Below the pieces are notes generated by a model. That model did no database searches. It worked only from the letters and a program-made list of their open reading frames with translations, and was not told the DNA's origin. From Cryobacterium algoritolerans (GTDB lineage Bacteria > Actinomycetota > Actinomycetes > Actinomycetales > Microbacteriaceae), in contig NZ_SOFP01000032.1 in assembly GCF_004402785.1 (NCBI RefSeq), positions 1 to 64,000 of the forward strand: a stretch of DNA of 64,000 nucleotides. The letters are read 5' to 3'. Below, piece after piece: positions 8,484 to 16,976 of the stretch. The position numbers were made by a program, and so were the translations under genes. The first letter of the stretch is position 1. Every line of letters begins with the position of its first letter.

Positions 8484-10691
8484 ATGACCACTCCTCCCCT
8501 CGCGGCGAAGAAGCCGACCCGGCGCGTGCACCACGACGATGTGTACATCGATGACTATGAGTGGCTGCGGGACAAGGACAACCCGGAGGTTCTCGCCCAC
8601 CTCGGGGCGGAGAACGACTACACGGATGCCCGCACCGCTCACCTCGAACTGCTGCGGGAGCAGCTCTTCGAGGAGTTCAAGGGCCGCACCCAGGAGACCG
8701 ACCTCAGTGTCCCGGTGCGCGAGGGCAGGTGGTGGTACTACACCCGCACGATCGAGGGGCAGGAGTACGGCCTCCACTGCCGGGCCCCGATCGCCGGGCC
8801 GGACGACTGGGAGCCACCGGTGATCATCTCCGACGCCGACCGGGCCGCAGCCGGGCTCCCGGGCGAGCAACTGCTTCTCGACGACAACGCTGAGGCGGCC
8901 GGGCACGAGTTCTACTCGCTCGGCAGCTTCGATGTGAGCGGCGACGGAAGCCTCCTGCTCTACGCGGTCGACACCGAGGGCGACGAACGGTACACGATCC
9001 GGGTTCGCGATCTGGCCACCGGGCAGAACCTCCCCGACGAGATCCTGGACACGGCCGAGGGCGCCCTGTTCGATCCGAGCGGGCGCTACCTCTTCTACAC
9101 CACGGTCGACGACGCCTGGCGGCCGGACACCGTCTGGCGGCACGAGGTGGGCGGGGCGGCATCCGTCGACAGCGAGGTGTTCCACGAACCCGACGAACGG
9201 TTCTGGGTGGGCGTCGGTGTCACCCGCAGCCGCAAGTACCTGCTGATCGAGGCAGGGTCGAGCGTGACCACCGAGGCCCGTCTGCTCGCCGCGGACGATC
9301 CGACCGGCGAGTTCACCCTGGTCTGGCCGCGCCGCGACGGTGTCGAATACGACGTGGAACACGCCGTCGTCAATGGCGAGGACCGGCTGCTGATCGTGCA
9401 CAACGACCACGCGATCAACTTCGAGCTGGTCAGCGTCGCGGCGGCAGATCCCCAGGGCGCACAGCGGATGCTGCTGCCTCACGACCCCGCCGTTCGGCTG
9501 GAGGGAGTCGACGCGTTTCGCGACTTCATCACCGCCGAATACCGGCGGGAAGGACTCACCCGGGTGGCCATCGCCCGCACCGACGCCGGTGCCAATGGCG
9601 GCGTCGAAGCCGACGTCGACGCCGACGGACTCGACTTCACCGAGCTTGCCTTCGACGAACCGCTCTTCACCGTGGGTACCGGCGCCAACCCGGAGTGGGA
9701 CCAGCCCACCGTGCGGTTCGGCTACACCAGCTTCATCACCCCGTCCACCGTGTACGACCACGTCGTCGCCACCGGCGAGCGTCGCCTGCTCAAGCAGCAG
9801 CCGGTGCGCGGCCGCTACGACCCGAGCCTGGTCGAGCAGCGCCGCGAGTGGGCGGTGGCCGGCGACGGAACCCGCGTGCCGATCTCGCTGGTCTACCGCC
9901 GCGACCTGGTCACCCCCGGGATGCCGGCCCCGACCGTGCTCTACGGCTACGGGTCGTACGAGCACAGCATCGACCCCGGCTTCAGCATCCCGCGATTGAG
10001 CCTGCTCGAGCGCGGCATGGTCTTTGCGATCGCGCACGTGCGCGGCGGCGGCGAGCTGGGCCGCTCCTGGTACGAACAGGGCAAGAAGCTGCACAAGCGC
10101 AACAGTTTCACGGACTTCATCGACTGCGCCAGGCATCTGGTCGATCTGGGCTACACCTCCCCCGATCGGCTCGTCGCCGACGGCGGCAGCGCCGGCGGGC
10201 TGCTGATGGGCGCGGTGGCGAACCTGGCGCCGGAGCTGTTCGCCGGCATCCACGCCGCCGTGCCGTTCGTCGACCCGCTCACCTCGATCCTCGACCCGTC
10301 GTTGCCGCTCACCGTGATCGAGTGGGATGAGTGGGGCGACCCGTTGCACGACCCCGAGGTCTACGCGTACATGAAGGGGTATTCCCCGCTCGAGAACGTG
10401 CGCGCGACGCGGTACCCGCGCATCCTCGCCGTGACCAGCCTGAACGACACCCGGGTGCTCTACGTCGAACCGGCCAAGTGGGTGGCCAGGTTGCGCGAGG
10501 TCGGGGCGGATGCCCTGCTGAAGACCGAGATGTCGGCCGGCCACGGCGGGGTGTCCGGCCGCTACGCCGCCTGGCGAGAGCGGGCCTTCGACTTCGCCTG
10601 GCTGGTCGACGTCGCGGGCGCGCATCCGACCGGGGAGACCCAGTCGACCGCAGAGACCCAGTCGACCGGGGAGACCCCGCTTCCCGGGTAG
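8484..10691 (+). CDS. ptrB: Oligopeptidase B, S9A prolyl oligopeptidase family
   Basis: Cytosolic serine peptidase cutting short peptides after Arg/Lys. At 735 residues it has the usual length: an N-terminal beta-propeller part (LRDKDNPEVLAHL, then YYTRTIEGQEY) and a C-terminal alpha/beta hydrolase with the nucleophile Ser in VADGGSAGGLLMG near residue 570, the Asp in TSLNDTRVLYVEP and the His in SAGHGGVSGR. RVPISLVYRRD and ARVRGGGELGRSWYEQGK-type IAHVRGGGELGRSWYEQGK are family signatures. The last about 20 residues are a Thr/Glu/Gln repeat from slippage of a gagacccagtcgacc unit (about 10636-10675). The start lacks a Shine-Dalgarno but has a TACGCT box just upstream, consistent with a leaderless mRNA. 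Confidence 0.92.
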   Translation: MTTPPLAAKKPTRRVHHDDVYIDDYEWLRDKDNPEVLAHLGAENDYTDARTAHLELLREQLFEEFKGRTQETDLSVPVREGRWWYYTRTIEGQEYGLHCRAPIAGPDDWEPPVIISDADRAAAGLPGEQLLLDDNAEAAGHEFYSLGSFDVSGDGSLLLYAVDTEGDERYTIRVRDLATGQNLPDEILDTAEGALFDPSGRYLFYTTVDDAWRPDTVWRHEVGGAASVDSEVFHEPDERFWVGVGVTRSRKYLLIEAGSSVTTEARLLAADDPTGEFTLVWPRRDGVEYDVEHAVVNGEDRLLIVHNDHAINFELVSVAAADPQGAQRMLLPHDPAVRLEGVDAFRDFITAEYRREGLTRVAIARTDAGANGGVEADVDADGLDFTELAFDEPLFTVGTGANPEWDQPTVRFGYTSFITPSTVYDHVVATGERRLLKQQPVRGRYDPSLVEQRREWAVAGDGTRVPISLVYRRDLVTPGMPAPTVLYGYGSYEHSIDPGFSIPRLSLLERGMVFAIAHVRGGGELGRSWYEQGKKLHKRNSFTDFIDCARHLVDLGYTSPDRLVADGGSAGGLLMGAVANLAPELFAGIHAAVPFVDPLTSILDPSLPLTVIEWDEWGDPLHDPEVYAYMKGYSPLENVRATRYPRILAVTSLNDTRVLYVEPAKWVARLREVGADALLKTEMSAGHGGVSGRYAAWRERAFDFAWLVDVAGAHPTGETQSTAETQSTGETPLPG

Positions 10692-10732
10692 CACGGCCGC
10701 CGAGGGGCGCGATCGCGTGAGAGCATGGAGCC

Positions 10733-13700
10733 ATGTCGCGCTCCGGGCCTCCAGCGGCATCCGCAGACTGGAAACGGATCATGGGCACTCCGGCCGGGGC
10801 AGCGGCCGAGGCCGAAGGCTCCCCCACCGGCGGTGGCTCCGCGCCCGTGTCGATGGGCCTGCAGTTCGAGCTGCGCGAGCAGACCCCGCGCACGAACGAG
10901 CGCTGGCGCGGGCCGACGGCTCGAACGGTGACGACGGTGCGGCCGGGGCACGGCGAGTTCCGGCTCGGGGTGCGGCCGGTCATCCTGAGCGCGCGGGGCA
11001 GCTGGGTGCGCACCAACGTGGCCTGGAACCAGCTCGGGTTCCACCTGAACCGGCTGAATCTGAACCCGGAGCACCACCGTTGGCTGAGCCAGCTACTGGC
11101 CCTGCACCGGGCCGTGCGCGGCGTCTATACGAGCCAGGAACCGGACTGGCTCTACCTCGACGACTTCACCAGCCCGCTGCTCTGGAACCTCCTCGACGAG
11201 GCGGGGGCGATCGGCCTTCACCTGGTCGGCAGCAAGAAGGACGCCCGGGTCACCGTGGGCCGCATCGCCGGCCTGGGCCTCGACGCCAGCACCGTCGGGG
11301 TCGACGACGGTCTGCGCCTCGCGACCCGGTTGCAGATCGACGGCGAGACGTACCCCGTCGAACACGCCGGCGCCATCGGCAGCCACGGCCTCTACGCCTG
11401 GGACCTCGGCTCCCGGCCGGTGTTCACCCTGGCCCCGGCCGCCGGCCCGCTCAGCCCTGAACAGCTCCGCTTGCTCGGGCAGCCGGGCACGGTCGACGTG
11501 CCGGAGTCCGACGTCGCCGAATTCCTGACCGTGTTCTACCCGGCGCTGCGGCACGCGCTCCCGGTGACCAGCACTGATGCCTCGGTGCAGTTCCCCGCGG
11601 CCGACCCGCCCGTGCTCGTGCTCACCGCCCGGTTCCGGCCGAAGCAGGCGCTGGAGCTCGAATGGCACTGGGACCACCGGGAAGGTGCTCGCGTCGCCCG
11701 GGTCCCGCTCCGGCCGGCGACCGTCGCCACCGGCGCCACCGACGTCACCGACACCATCGCCGCCACCGACGTCACCGACGTCACCGACGTCACCGGCGCC
11801 ACCGACACCATCGCCGCCGCCCCCACCCCCGAAGCCACGATCCTCGCCGCCGCGGCCGACGCCCTCCGGTTGGACGGGCACCCGGCACCCGGCCCGGCGC
11901 CGCGCATTCTGCACGGCGTTGAGACGGCCGAGTTCGCCGGGCAGACCCTGCCGAGTCTCCGCCTGGTGCCGGGCGTGCGCGTGGACGTCATCGGCGACCA
12001 GCCTGACTACCGCGAACTCACGGAGGTGCCCGAGCTCACCGTCACCACGATCGAGACCGATCAGCGCGACTGGTTCGACCTGGGCGTACTGGTCACGGTC
12101 GACGGCCGGAGCGTGCCGTTCGGCCCGCTCTTCAAGGCCCTGGCCACGGGCAAGGCGAAGCTGCTGCTCGTCGACAACAGTTACCTCTCGCTGCGCCAGC
12201 CGGTGTTCGAGCGCCTGCATGAGCTGATCGACGAGGCCCGTTCCCTGCAGGAGTGGGACACCGGGTTGCGGATCAGCCGTCACCAGGCCGCCCTCTGGTC
12301 CGAGTTCGAGGACCTCGCCGACGAGACCGTGCAGGCCGTCGCGTGGCGGGCCGCCGTGGCCGGGCTGCTCGCCCTCACCACCGGCAACCGGCACGGCGGC
12401 GACCAGCCCGGCGACCAGCCAACCGGTGAGCCGCACGCCCTTTCCGAGCCGGGGTCCGTGCCCCTGCCCGCGGGCCTCGAGGCCACCCTGCGCCCCTACC
12501 AGCTGCACGGTTTCGCCTGGCTGGCGTTCCTCTGGGAGCACCGGCTCGGCGGCATCCTCGCCGACGACATGGGCCTCGGCAAGACCCTGCAGACCCTGAC
12601 GCTGCTCGCGCACGCCACCGCACAGCCGCGTACGCCCCTTCGGCGGCCGTTCCTCGTCGTCGCGCCGACCTCCGTCGTTTCCAACTGGCTCACCGAAGCC
12701 GCCCGGTTCACGCCCGGCCTCGCCGTGCGCGCCATCACCGCAACCGAGGCGGCGGGCGGGGTTCCAGTCACGGATGCCGCGGCCGAGGTCGACGTCGTCG
12801 TCACCTCGTACGCGCTTTTCCGCCTCGACTTCGACGCCTACCAGGCCGCCGGCTGGGCAGGGCTGATCCTCGACGAGGCCCAGTTCGTCAAGAACCGCGC
12901 CTCGAAGGTGCACCTCTGCGCCCGGAACCTGGACACCCCCTTCAAGCTGGCCCTCACCGGCACGCCGATGGAGAACAACCTACTCGAGCTGTGGGCCCTG
13001 TTCGCGATCGTCGCCCCCGGCCTGTTCCCCTCGGCCCGCCGGTTCACCGAGGACTACCTGCGACCGGTCGAGGCCGGCGCCAACCCGGCCTTGGTCGCCC
13101 GGCTGCGCCGCCGCATCCGGCCGCTGATGCTGCGCCGCACCAAGGACGTCGTCGCGCCGGAGCTGCCGCCCAAACAGGAGCAGATCCTGCAGATCGACCT
13201 GAACCCGCGGCACCGACGGCTCTACGACACCTTCCTGCAGCGGGAACGGCAGAAACTGTTCGGCCTGATCGAAGACCTTGACCAGAACCGGTTCATCGTC
13301 TTCCGGTCGCTGACCCTGCTGCGCATGCTCAGCCTGGACCCCTCCCTGGTCGACGAGAAATACGCCGGGGTGCCGTCGAGCAAACTCGACGCCCTGTTCG
13401 AACAGCTCGACGACGTCGTCGCCGAGGGACACCGGGCGCTCGTCTTCAGCCAGTTCACCTCCTTCCTCGGCAAGGCGGCGGCCCGGCTGGACGCCGCGGG
13501 CATCGCCTACTGCTACCTCGACGGGTCGACGCTGCACCGTTCAGCGGTGATCGACCGGTTCAAGCTGGGCACCGCTCCGGTGTTCCTGATCAGTCTCAAA
13601 GCGGGCGGGTTCGGCCTGAATCTCACCGAGGCGGACTACGTCTTCCTGCTCGACCCGTGGTGGAACCCCGCCAGCGAGACCCAGGCCGTCGACCGCACCC

Positions 13701-13897
13701 ACCGGATCGGCCAGACGAAGAACGTGATGGTCTACCGGATGGTCGCCACGGACACGATCGAGGAGAAGGTGATGGCGCTCAAGGAGCAGAAGGCGGCGTT
13801 GACGGGCTCGGTGCTCGACGGCGGCGGGCTGGCGGGCGACGCGGGCTTCAGCGACGCGCTCACGGCCGACGACATTCGCGGCCTGCTCGAGCCCTGA
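10733..13897 (+). CDS. SNF2/SWI-family DEAD-box-like helicase
   Basis: A 1054-residue Swi2/Snf2 ATPase of the bacterial HepA-like group, which remodels DNA-protein or RNA polymerase complexes. Helicase motifs in order: LRPYQLHGFAWLAFL, Walker A DDMGLGKTLQT near residue 613, LVVAPTSVVSNW, DEAQ box LILDEAQFVKN near 714, ALTGTPMENNLLELW, RPLMLRRTKDVV, then the second RecA lobe with ALVFSQFTSF, LISLKAGGFGLNL, LDPWWNPASETQAVDR and RTHRIGQT near 989. The N-terminal 550 residues carry the SNF2-associated bacterial domain but no CxC...CxH SWIM zinc finger, which many actinobacterial relatives have ahead of the point where this protein starts. A Thr/Asp-rich slippage repeat lies at about residues 333-363. 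Confidence 0.9.
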   Translation: MSRSGPPAASADWKRIMGTPAGAAAEAEGSPTGGGSAPVSMGLQFELREQTPRTNERWRGPTARTVTTVRPGHGEFRLGVRPVILSARGSWVRTNVAWNQLGFHLNRLNLNPEHHRWLSQLLALHRAVRGVYTSQEPDWLYLDDFTSPLLWNLLDEAGAIGLHLVGSKKDARVTVGRIAGLGLDASTVGVDDGLRLATRLQIDGETYPVEHAGAIGSHGLYAWDLGSRPVFTLAPAAGPLSPEQLRLLGQPGTVDVPESDVAEFLTVFYPALRHALPVTSTDASVQFPAADPPVLVLTARFRPKQALELEWHWDHREGARVARVPLRPATVATGATDVTDTIAATDVTDVTDVTGATDTIAAAPTPEATILAAAADALRLDGHPAPGPAPRILHGVETAEFAGQTLPSLRLVPGVRVDVIGDQPDYRELTEVPELTVTTIETDQRDWFDLGVLVTVDGRSVPFGPLFKALATGKAKLLLVDNSYLSLRQPVFERLHELIDEARSLQEWDTGLRISRHQAALWSEFEDLADETVQAVAWRAAVAGLLALTTGNRHGGDQPGDQPTGEPHALSEPGSVPLPAGLEATLRPYQLHGFAWLAFLWEHRLGGILADDMGLGKTLQTLTLLAHATAQPRTPLRRPFLVVAPTSVVSNWLTEAARFTPGLAVRAITATEAAGGVPVTDAAAEVDVVVTSYALFRLDFDAYQAAGWAGLILDEAQFVKNRASKVHLCARNLDTPFKLALTGTPMENNLLELWALFAIVAPGLFPSARRFTEDYLRPVEAGANPALVARLRRRIRPLMLRRTKDVVAPELPPKQEQILQIDLNPRHRRLYDTFLQRERQKLFGLIEDLDQNRFIVFRSLTLLRMLSLDPSLVDEKYAGVPSSKLDALFEQLDDVVAEGHRALVFSQFTSFLGKAAARLDAAGIAYCYLDGSTLHRSAVIDRFKLGTAPVFLISLKAGGFGLNLTEADYVFLLDPWWNPASETQAVDRTHRIGQTKNVMVYRMVATDTIEEKVMALKEQKAALTGSVLDGGGLAGDAGFSDALTADDIRGLLEP
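11728..11820. repeat. Low-complexity ACCGACGTC repeat inside the SNF2 gene
   Basis: About 90 bp of repeated caccgacgtc/caccgacaccatcgccgc units encode alternating TDVTD and TDTIAA segments. The frame is kept, so this looks like a length-variable linker between the N-terminal domain and the following region. Confidence 0.8.
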
Positions 13898-13924
13898 GCT
13901 CCGGCCGGGGCGCAGACCACCAGA

Positions 13925-14452
13925 TCAACCGGCCGCGAGTTCCTCGGCGATCCCGGCCGCCCACTCGTCAATCGCGGCCCAGTCCCGGAAGTCCCCCTCG
14001 GGCAGCAGTTCGCACCCGGACGGGATACGCCGCACCAGCCGGTCCCGGCGCCCGAGCACGCTCGGGTCGAGGGCGCCGAAGAACACCTGACGCCCGCGCG
14101 GACTCAGCGCCTCACCGAACTCCTCGAACTGCTTGGGTTCGGCTTCCTTTATCTTGTCGCGCCCCTCCGGATCCTTCGGTTCGGTGCCGAGCGGTCCACT
14201 GCTGAACAGCCAGACCGGTTTGCCGACCAGCTTCGCCAGATTTTCCCGCACGAATTCGGTTGCCTCCTTGCGCCACGAACCCATGTAGACGGCGCTGCCG
14301 AGCACGAAGGCGTCGAAGTCCGCCGGGTTGTCAACGGATGCCAGCGGCCGCGCAACGGCGTCACGTCCGGCCTCCCGCAGTTTGCGGGCGATGCGCTCGG
14401 CGATCCCCTCGGTCGCACCGTACTTACTCGAGAACCCCACGAGTACCGTCAT
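13925..14452 (-). CDS. Flavodoxin-domain protein, HemG-like
   Basis: A 175-residue flavodoxin fold. The FMN phosphate loop is GFSSKYGATEGIAERIA near residue 5, followed by DFDAFVLGSAVYMGSW and VWLFSSGPLG, matching the flavodoxin_5/protoporphyrinogen oxidase HemG-type family. FMN electron transfer in the cytosol is expected; whether it oxidises protoporphyrinogen cannot be told. ATG 14452 follows an AGGAGG ribosome-binding site; the open frame to 14692 upstream is not coding. It converges on the SNF2 gene and is divergent from the first GGDEF-EAL gene. Confidence 0.85.
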   Translation of the reverse strand: MTVLVGFSSKYGATEGIAERIARKLREAGRDAVARPLASVDNPADFDAFVLGSAVYMGSWRKEATEFVRENLAKLVGKPVWLFSSGPLGTEPKDPEGRDKIKEAEPKQFEEFGEALSPRGRQVFFGALDPSVLGRRDRLVRRIPSGCELLPEGDFRDWAAIDEWAAGIAEELAAG

Positions 14453-14711
14453 GATGAGTGCCTCCTGCTTGTCTTGCGTTGGCTTTGCTTCAATCGTAAC
14501 GACCGGCGCGGGGCCAGGCTGGCCCCGGCCGATCCAGTGGGACGCATGATGATCTTCACCGTCGCGCTCGTCGTTGCGACGAAGCAGGCGGTCGAATTCT
14601 TTTCGGAGATCATCCAGACGGCACCCGGATCTGTGCCCGGCAGGTGGCATTTCCTCCCCGCTGGGGCGGCATCCCGCTGCTACGCTGATCAAACGCCAGG
14701 CCGGGAGCTAC

Positions 14712-16976
14712 ATGCAGTTGAACAATTTCGCACGTCATAGCGGTCCGGTACTGAGGTACTTCGGTCGCTCCGGAATGTGGCTGGTGTGGGCCATGGGCCT
14801 GCTCGTCGCCGCCTACACCGGCGCCCTGCTGCTGCACGGCCAGGGTTTCAACATGCTCGTCGACGGCATCCTGTCAATGCTCACCCAGCTGGTGTTGCTG
14901 GCAGTCTGCTGGCTGGCGGTCGCCCGCGCCGGGCGCGGGCATCGCGAGCTGCTGCTGGCCGCGGTGGCCGTCACCGGCGTCGTGGCCGCGAACGTCTACG
15001 CCCTCTCCGCGCACAGCCGCGGCGAGGAGCTACCGTTCCCCTCCCCGACCAACGTCGGCTACCTGGTGTTCTACGCCCTGATGACGCTCGTGATCGGGAT
15101 GCTGGTGCACCGCAGCGCGCGCGGCCTGGCCTGGCCTGTGCTCCTGGACAGTGCCGTCGGCACCCTGGGCACGGCATCCGTGCTTGCGGCGCTCCTCACC
15201 CCGTTCCTGAACTCCATCGGCGACGCCACGCCGGATGCGACGGGCAGCATCGCCGTTGCCTACCCGCTGTTCAGCCTGCTGCTGGCCCTGGCCGTCGGCG
15301 GAGTCGCCGCGTCGCAGAGCTCGCATGCCGACCGCCGCTGGATCCTCCTGATCTTCGGCCTGATGATCTTCGCGTCCACCGACATCGTGTTCGCGATCAT
15401 CGGTGACCGGTACGTCATCGGGACCCCGCTTGATGCGGGCTGGATGATCGGCCTTGCCCTCGTCGTGGTCTGGCTCGACTCATCCACGCGACCGGATGCC
15501 GTGCTCGGCCACGCGGCGAACAGCGCGGCCGCCCTCGCGCTACCCGCGGTGTCGACCGTCGCCGCACTCGGTGTCCTCGTGCTCTCAAGCCAGGTACCGG
15601 TCTCCCCCGTCGCGATCGGCCTGGCGGCCGCAACGCTGGGGCTCGCCGCACTTCCACTGATCTCCCGGCAGCTGGTCCTCAGGCGCCAACTGCGCACGGA
15701 CGACCTCACCGGCCTGCCCAATCGACGGGCGCTGTATACCGCCGTCGCCGGACGAATCGCGATCGACCGATCGCAGCCGCGCGCGCTGATGCTTCTCGAC
15801 CTCGACCGATTCAAGGAGGTCAACGATAGCCTCGGCCATGACGCCGGCGACCGGCTGCTGATCCAGGTCGGCTCTCGCCTCACCGCGGAGCTGGCTCCCG
15901 GCGACTTCCTCGCCCGGCTGGGCGGCGACGAGTTCGCGATCCTGCTCAACGACTCCGGTCAGCTCGAGGCTGAGGCCGCCGCCCTGCGGCTGCGTATCGC
16001 GCTGGCGGCGCCCTTCACGCTCGAGGGAATCGCCCTGCAGACCAGCGCGAGCATCGGCATCGCGCTGTACCCCGACCAGGGCGACGACCTCACCGGGTTG
16101 CTGCGAAAAGCCGACATGGCCATGTACAAGGCGAAGTCCGGCCACAACGGGCACCATGTCTACCGCAGCGCGGACAACAGCCATGGCGCAACCCGGCTCC
16201 GCACGCTGCAGGAGCTGCGGATCGCGCTGACCGATGACCAGTTCGTGCTGCATTACCAGCCCAAGATCGAACTCAAGACCGGCACGGTGAACGGGGTCGA
16301 AGCCCTCGTGCGCTGGAACCACCCCACTCGGGGGTTGCTCTTCCCCGACCAGTTCCTCGCCATGGCGGAGGAGTCCGGCCTGATGCACACCCTCACCCAG
16401 GTGGTGATGCGGCAGGCTCTCGACCAGGCCGCGGTGTGGCTGGCCGCCGGTCGCTCTTTCACTGTTGCGGTGAACCTCTCGGCCAGTTCCCTGGTCGATG
16501 CCGAACTGCCCGAGCGGGTCGCGGCCATGATCGAGAGCCGTGGCCTGCCCGCATCCGCTCTCACCCTGGAAATCACCGAGGAGTTCCTGATGGCCGACCG
16601 GGACCGGGCCCGGGAGATCCTGGCCCGGCTGCGCGCCAGCGGCATCCGGATCTCCGTCGACGACTTCGGCACCGGTTACAGTTCGCTCGCGTACCTCCGC
16701 GACCTGCCCATCGACGAGCTCAAGCTCGACCAGTCCTTCGTCTTCCCGATGGCGGATGACGCCAGGGCCGCCGCCCTCGTCGCCTCCACCATCGACCTCG
16801 CCCATGGACTGGGACTGCGAATGGTGGCCGAGGGCGTCGAGAACGGCGTCGCCTACGACGAGTTGGTGCGCTACGGCTGCGACTACGCCCAGGGCTATTT
16901 CATCTGCCGGCCCATTCCGGCGGCGGACCTGGACCAGTGGCTGGCCCGGCGCGAGATCTCGGCGAGCACCGAATGA
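14712..16976 (+). CDS. Membrane GGDEF-EAL protein 1
   Basis: A 754-residue bifunctional-type cyclic-di-GMP protein. The first about 320 residues hold eight to ten hydrophobic segments with a conserved RWILLIFGLMIFASTDIVFA, YVIGTPLDAGW pattern shared with its two paralogues. GGDEF domain: TDDLTGLPNRRALY, LDLDRFKEVNDSLGHDAG, active-site LARLGGDEFAI near residue 404; the I-site position reads APGD, so product inhibition at RxxD is lost. EAL domain: VEALVRWNHP near 530, VNLSASSL, LEITEEFL, DDFGTGYSSLAYLRDLPIDE, KLDQSF, AEGVEN and QGYFICRP, with all catalytic residues present. ATG 14712 follows GGGAG. The stop overlaps the next paralogue by 4 bp, so the two are co-translated. Confidence 0.92.
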   Translation: MQLNNFARHSGPVLRYFGRSGMWLVWAMGLLVAAYTGALLLHGQGFNMLVDGILSMLTQLVLLAVCWLAVARAGRGHRELLLAAVAVTGVVAANVYALSAHSRGEELPFPSPTNVGYLVFYALMTLVIGMLVHRSARGLAWPVLLDSAVGTLGTASVLAALLTPFLNSIGDATPDATGSIAVAYPLFSLLLALAVGGVAASQSSHADRRWILLIFGLMIFASTDIVFAIIGDRYVIGTPLDAGWMIGLALVVVWLDSSTRPDAVLGHAANSAAALALPAVSTVAALGVLVLSSQVPVSPVAIGLAAATLGLAALPLISRQLVLRRQLRTDDLTGLPNRRALYTAVAGRIAIDRSQPRALMLLDLDRFKEVNDSLGHDAGDRLLIQVGSRLTAELAPGDFLARLGGDEFAILLNDSGQLEAEAAALRLRIALAAPFTLEGIALQTSASIGIALYPDQGDDLTGLLRKADMAMYKAKSGHNGHHVYRSADNSHGATRLRTLQELRIALTDDQFVLHYQPKIELKTGTVNGVEALVRWNHPTRGLLFPDQFLAMAEESGLMHTLTQVVMRQALDQAAVWLAAGRSFTVAVNLSASSLVDAELPERVAAMIESRGLPASALTLEITEEFLMADRDRAREILARLRASGIRISVDDFGTGYSSLAYLRDLPIDELKLDQSFVFPMADDARAAALVASTIDLAHGLGLRMVAEGVENGVAYDELVRYGCDYAQGYFICRPIPAADLDQWLARREISASTE

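Noticed and set aside
8388-10760. 790-codon open frame on the minus strand
   Set aside because: It lies exactly antisense to oligopeptidase B, whose catalytic motifs are clear. High GC keeps antisense frames open; the translation has no recognisable fold and is Arg/Gly/Val-biased.
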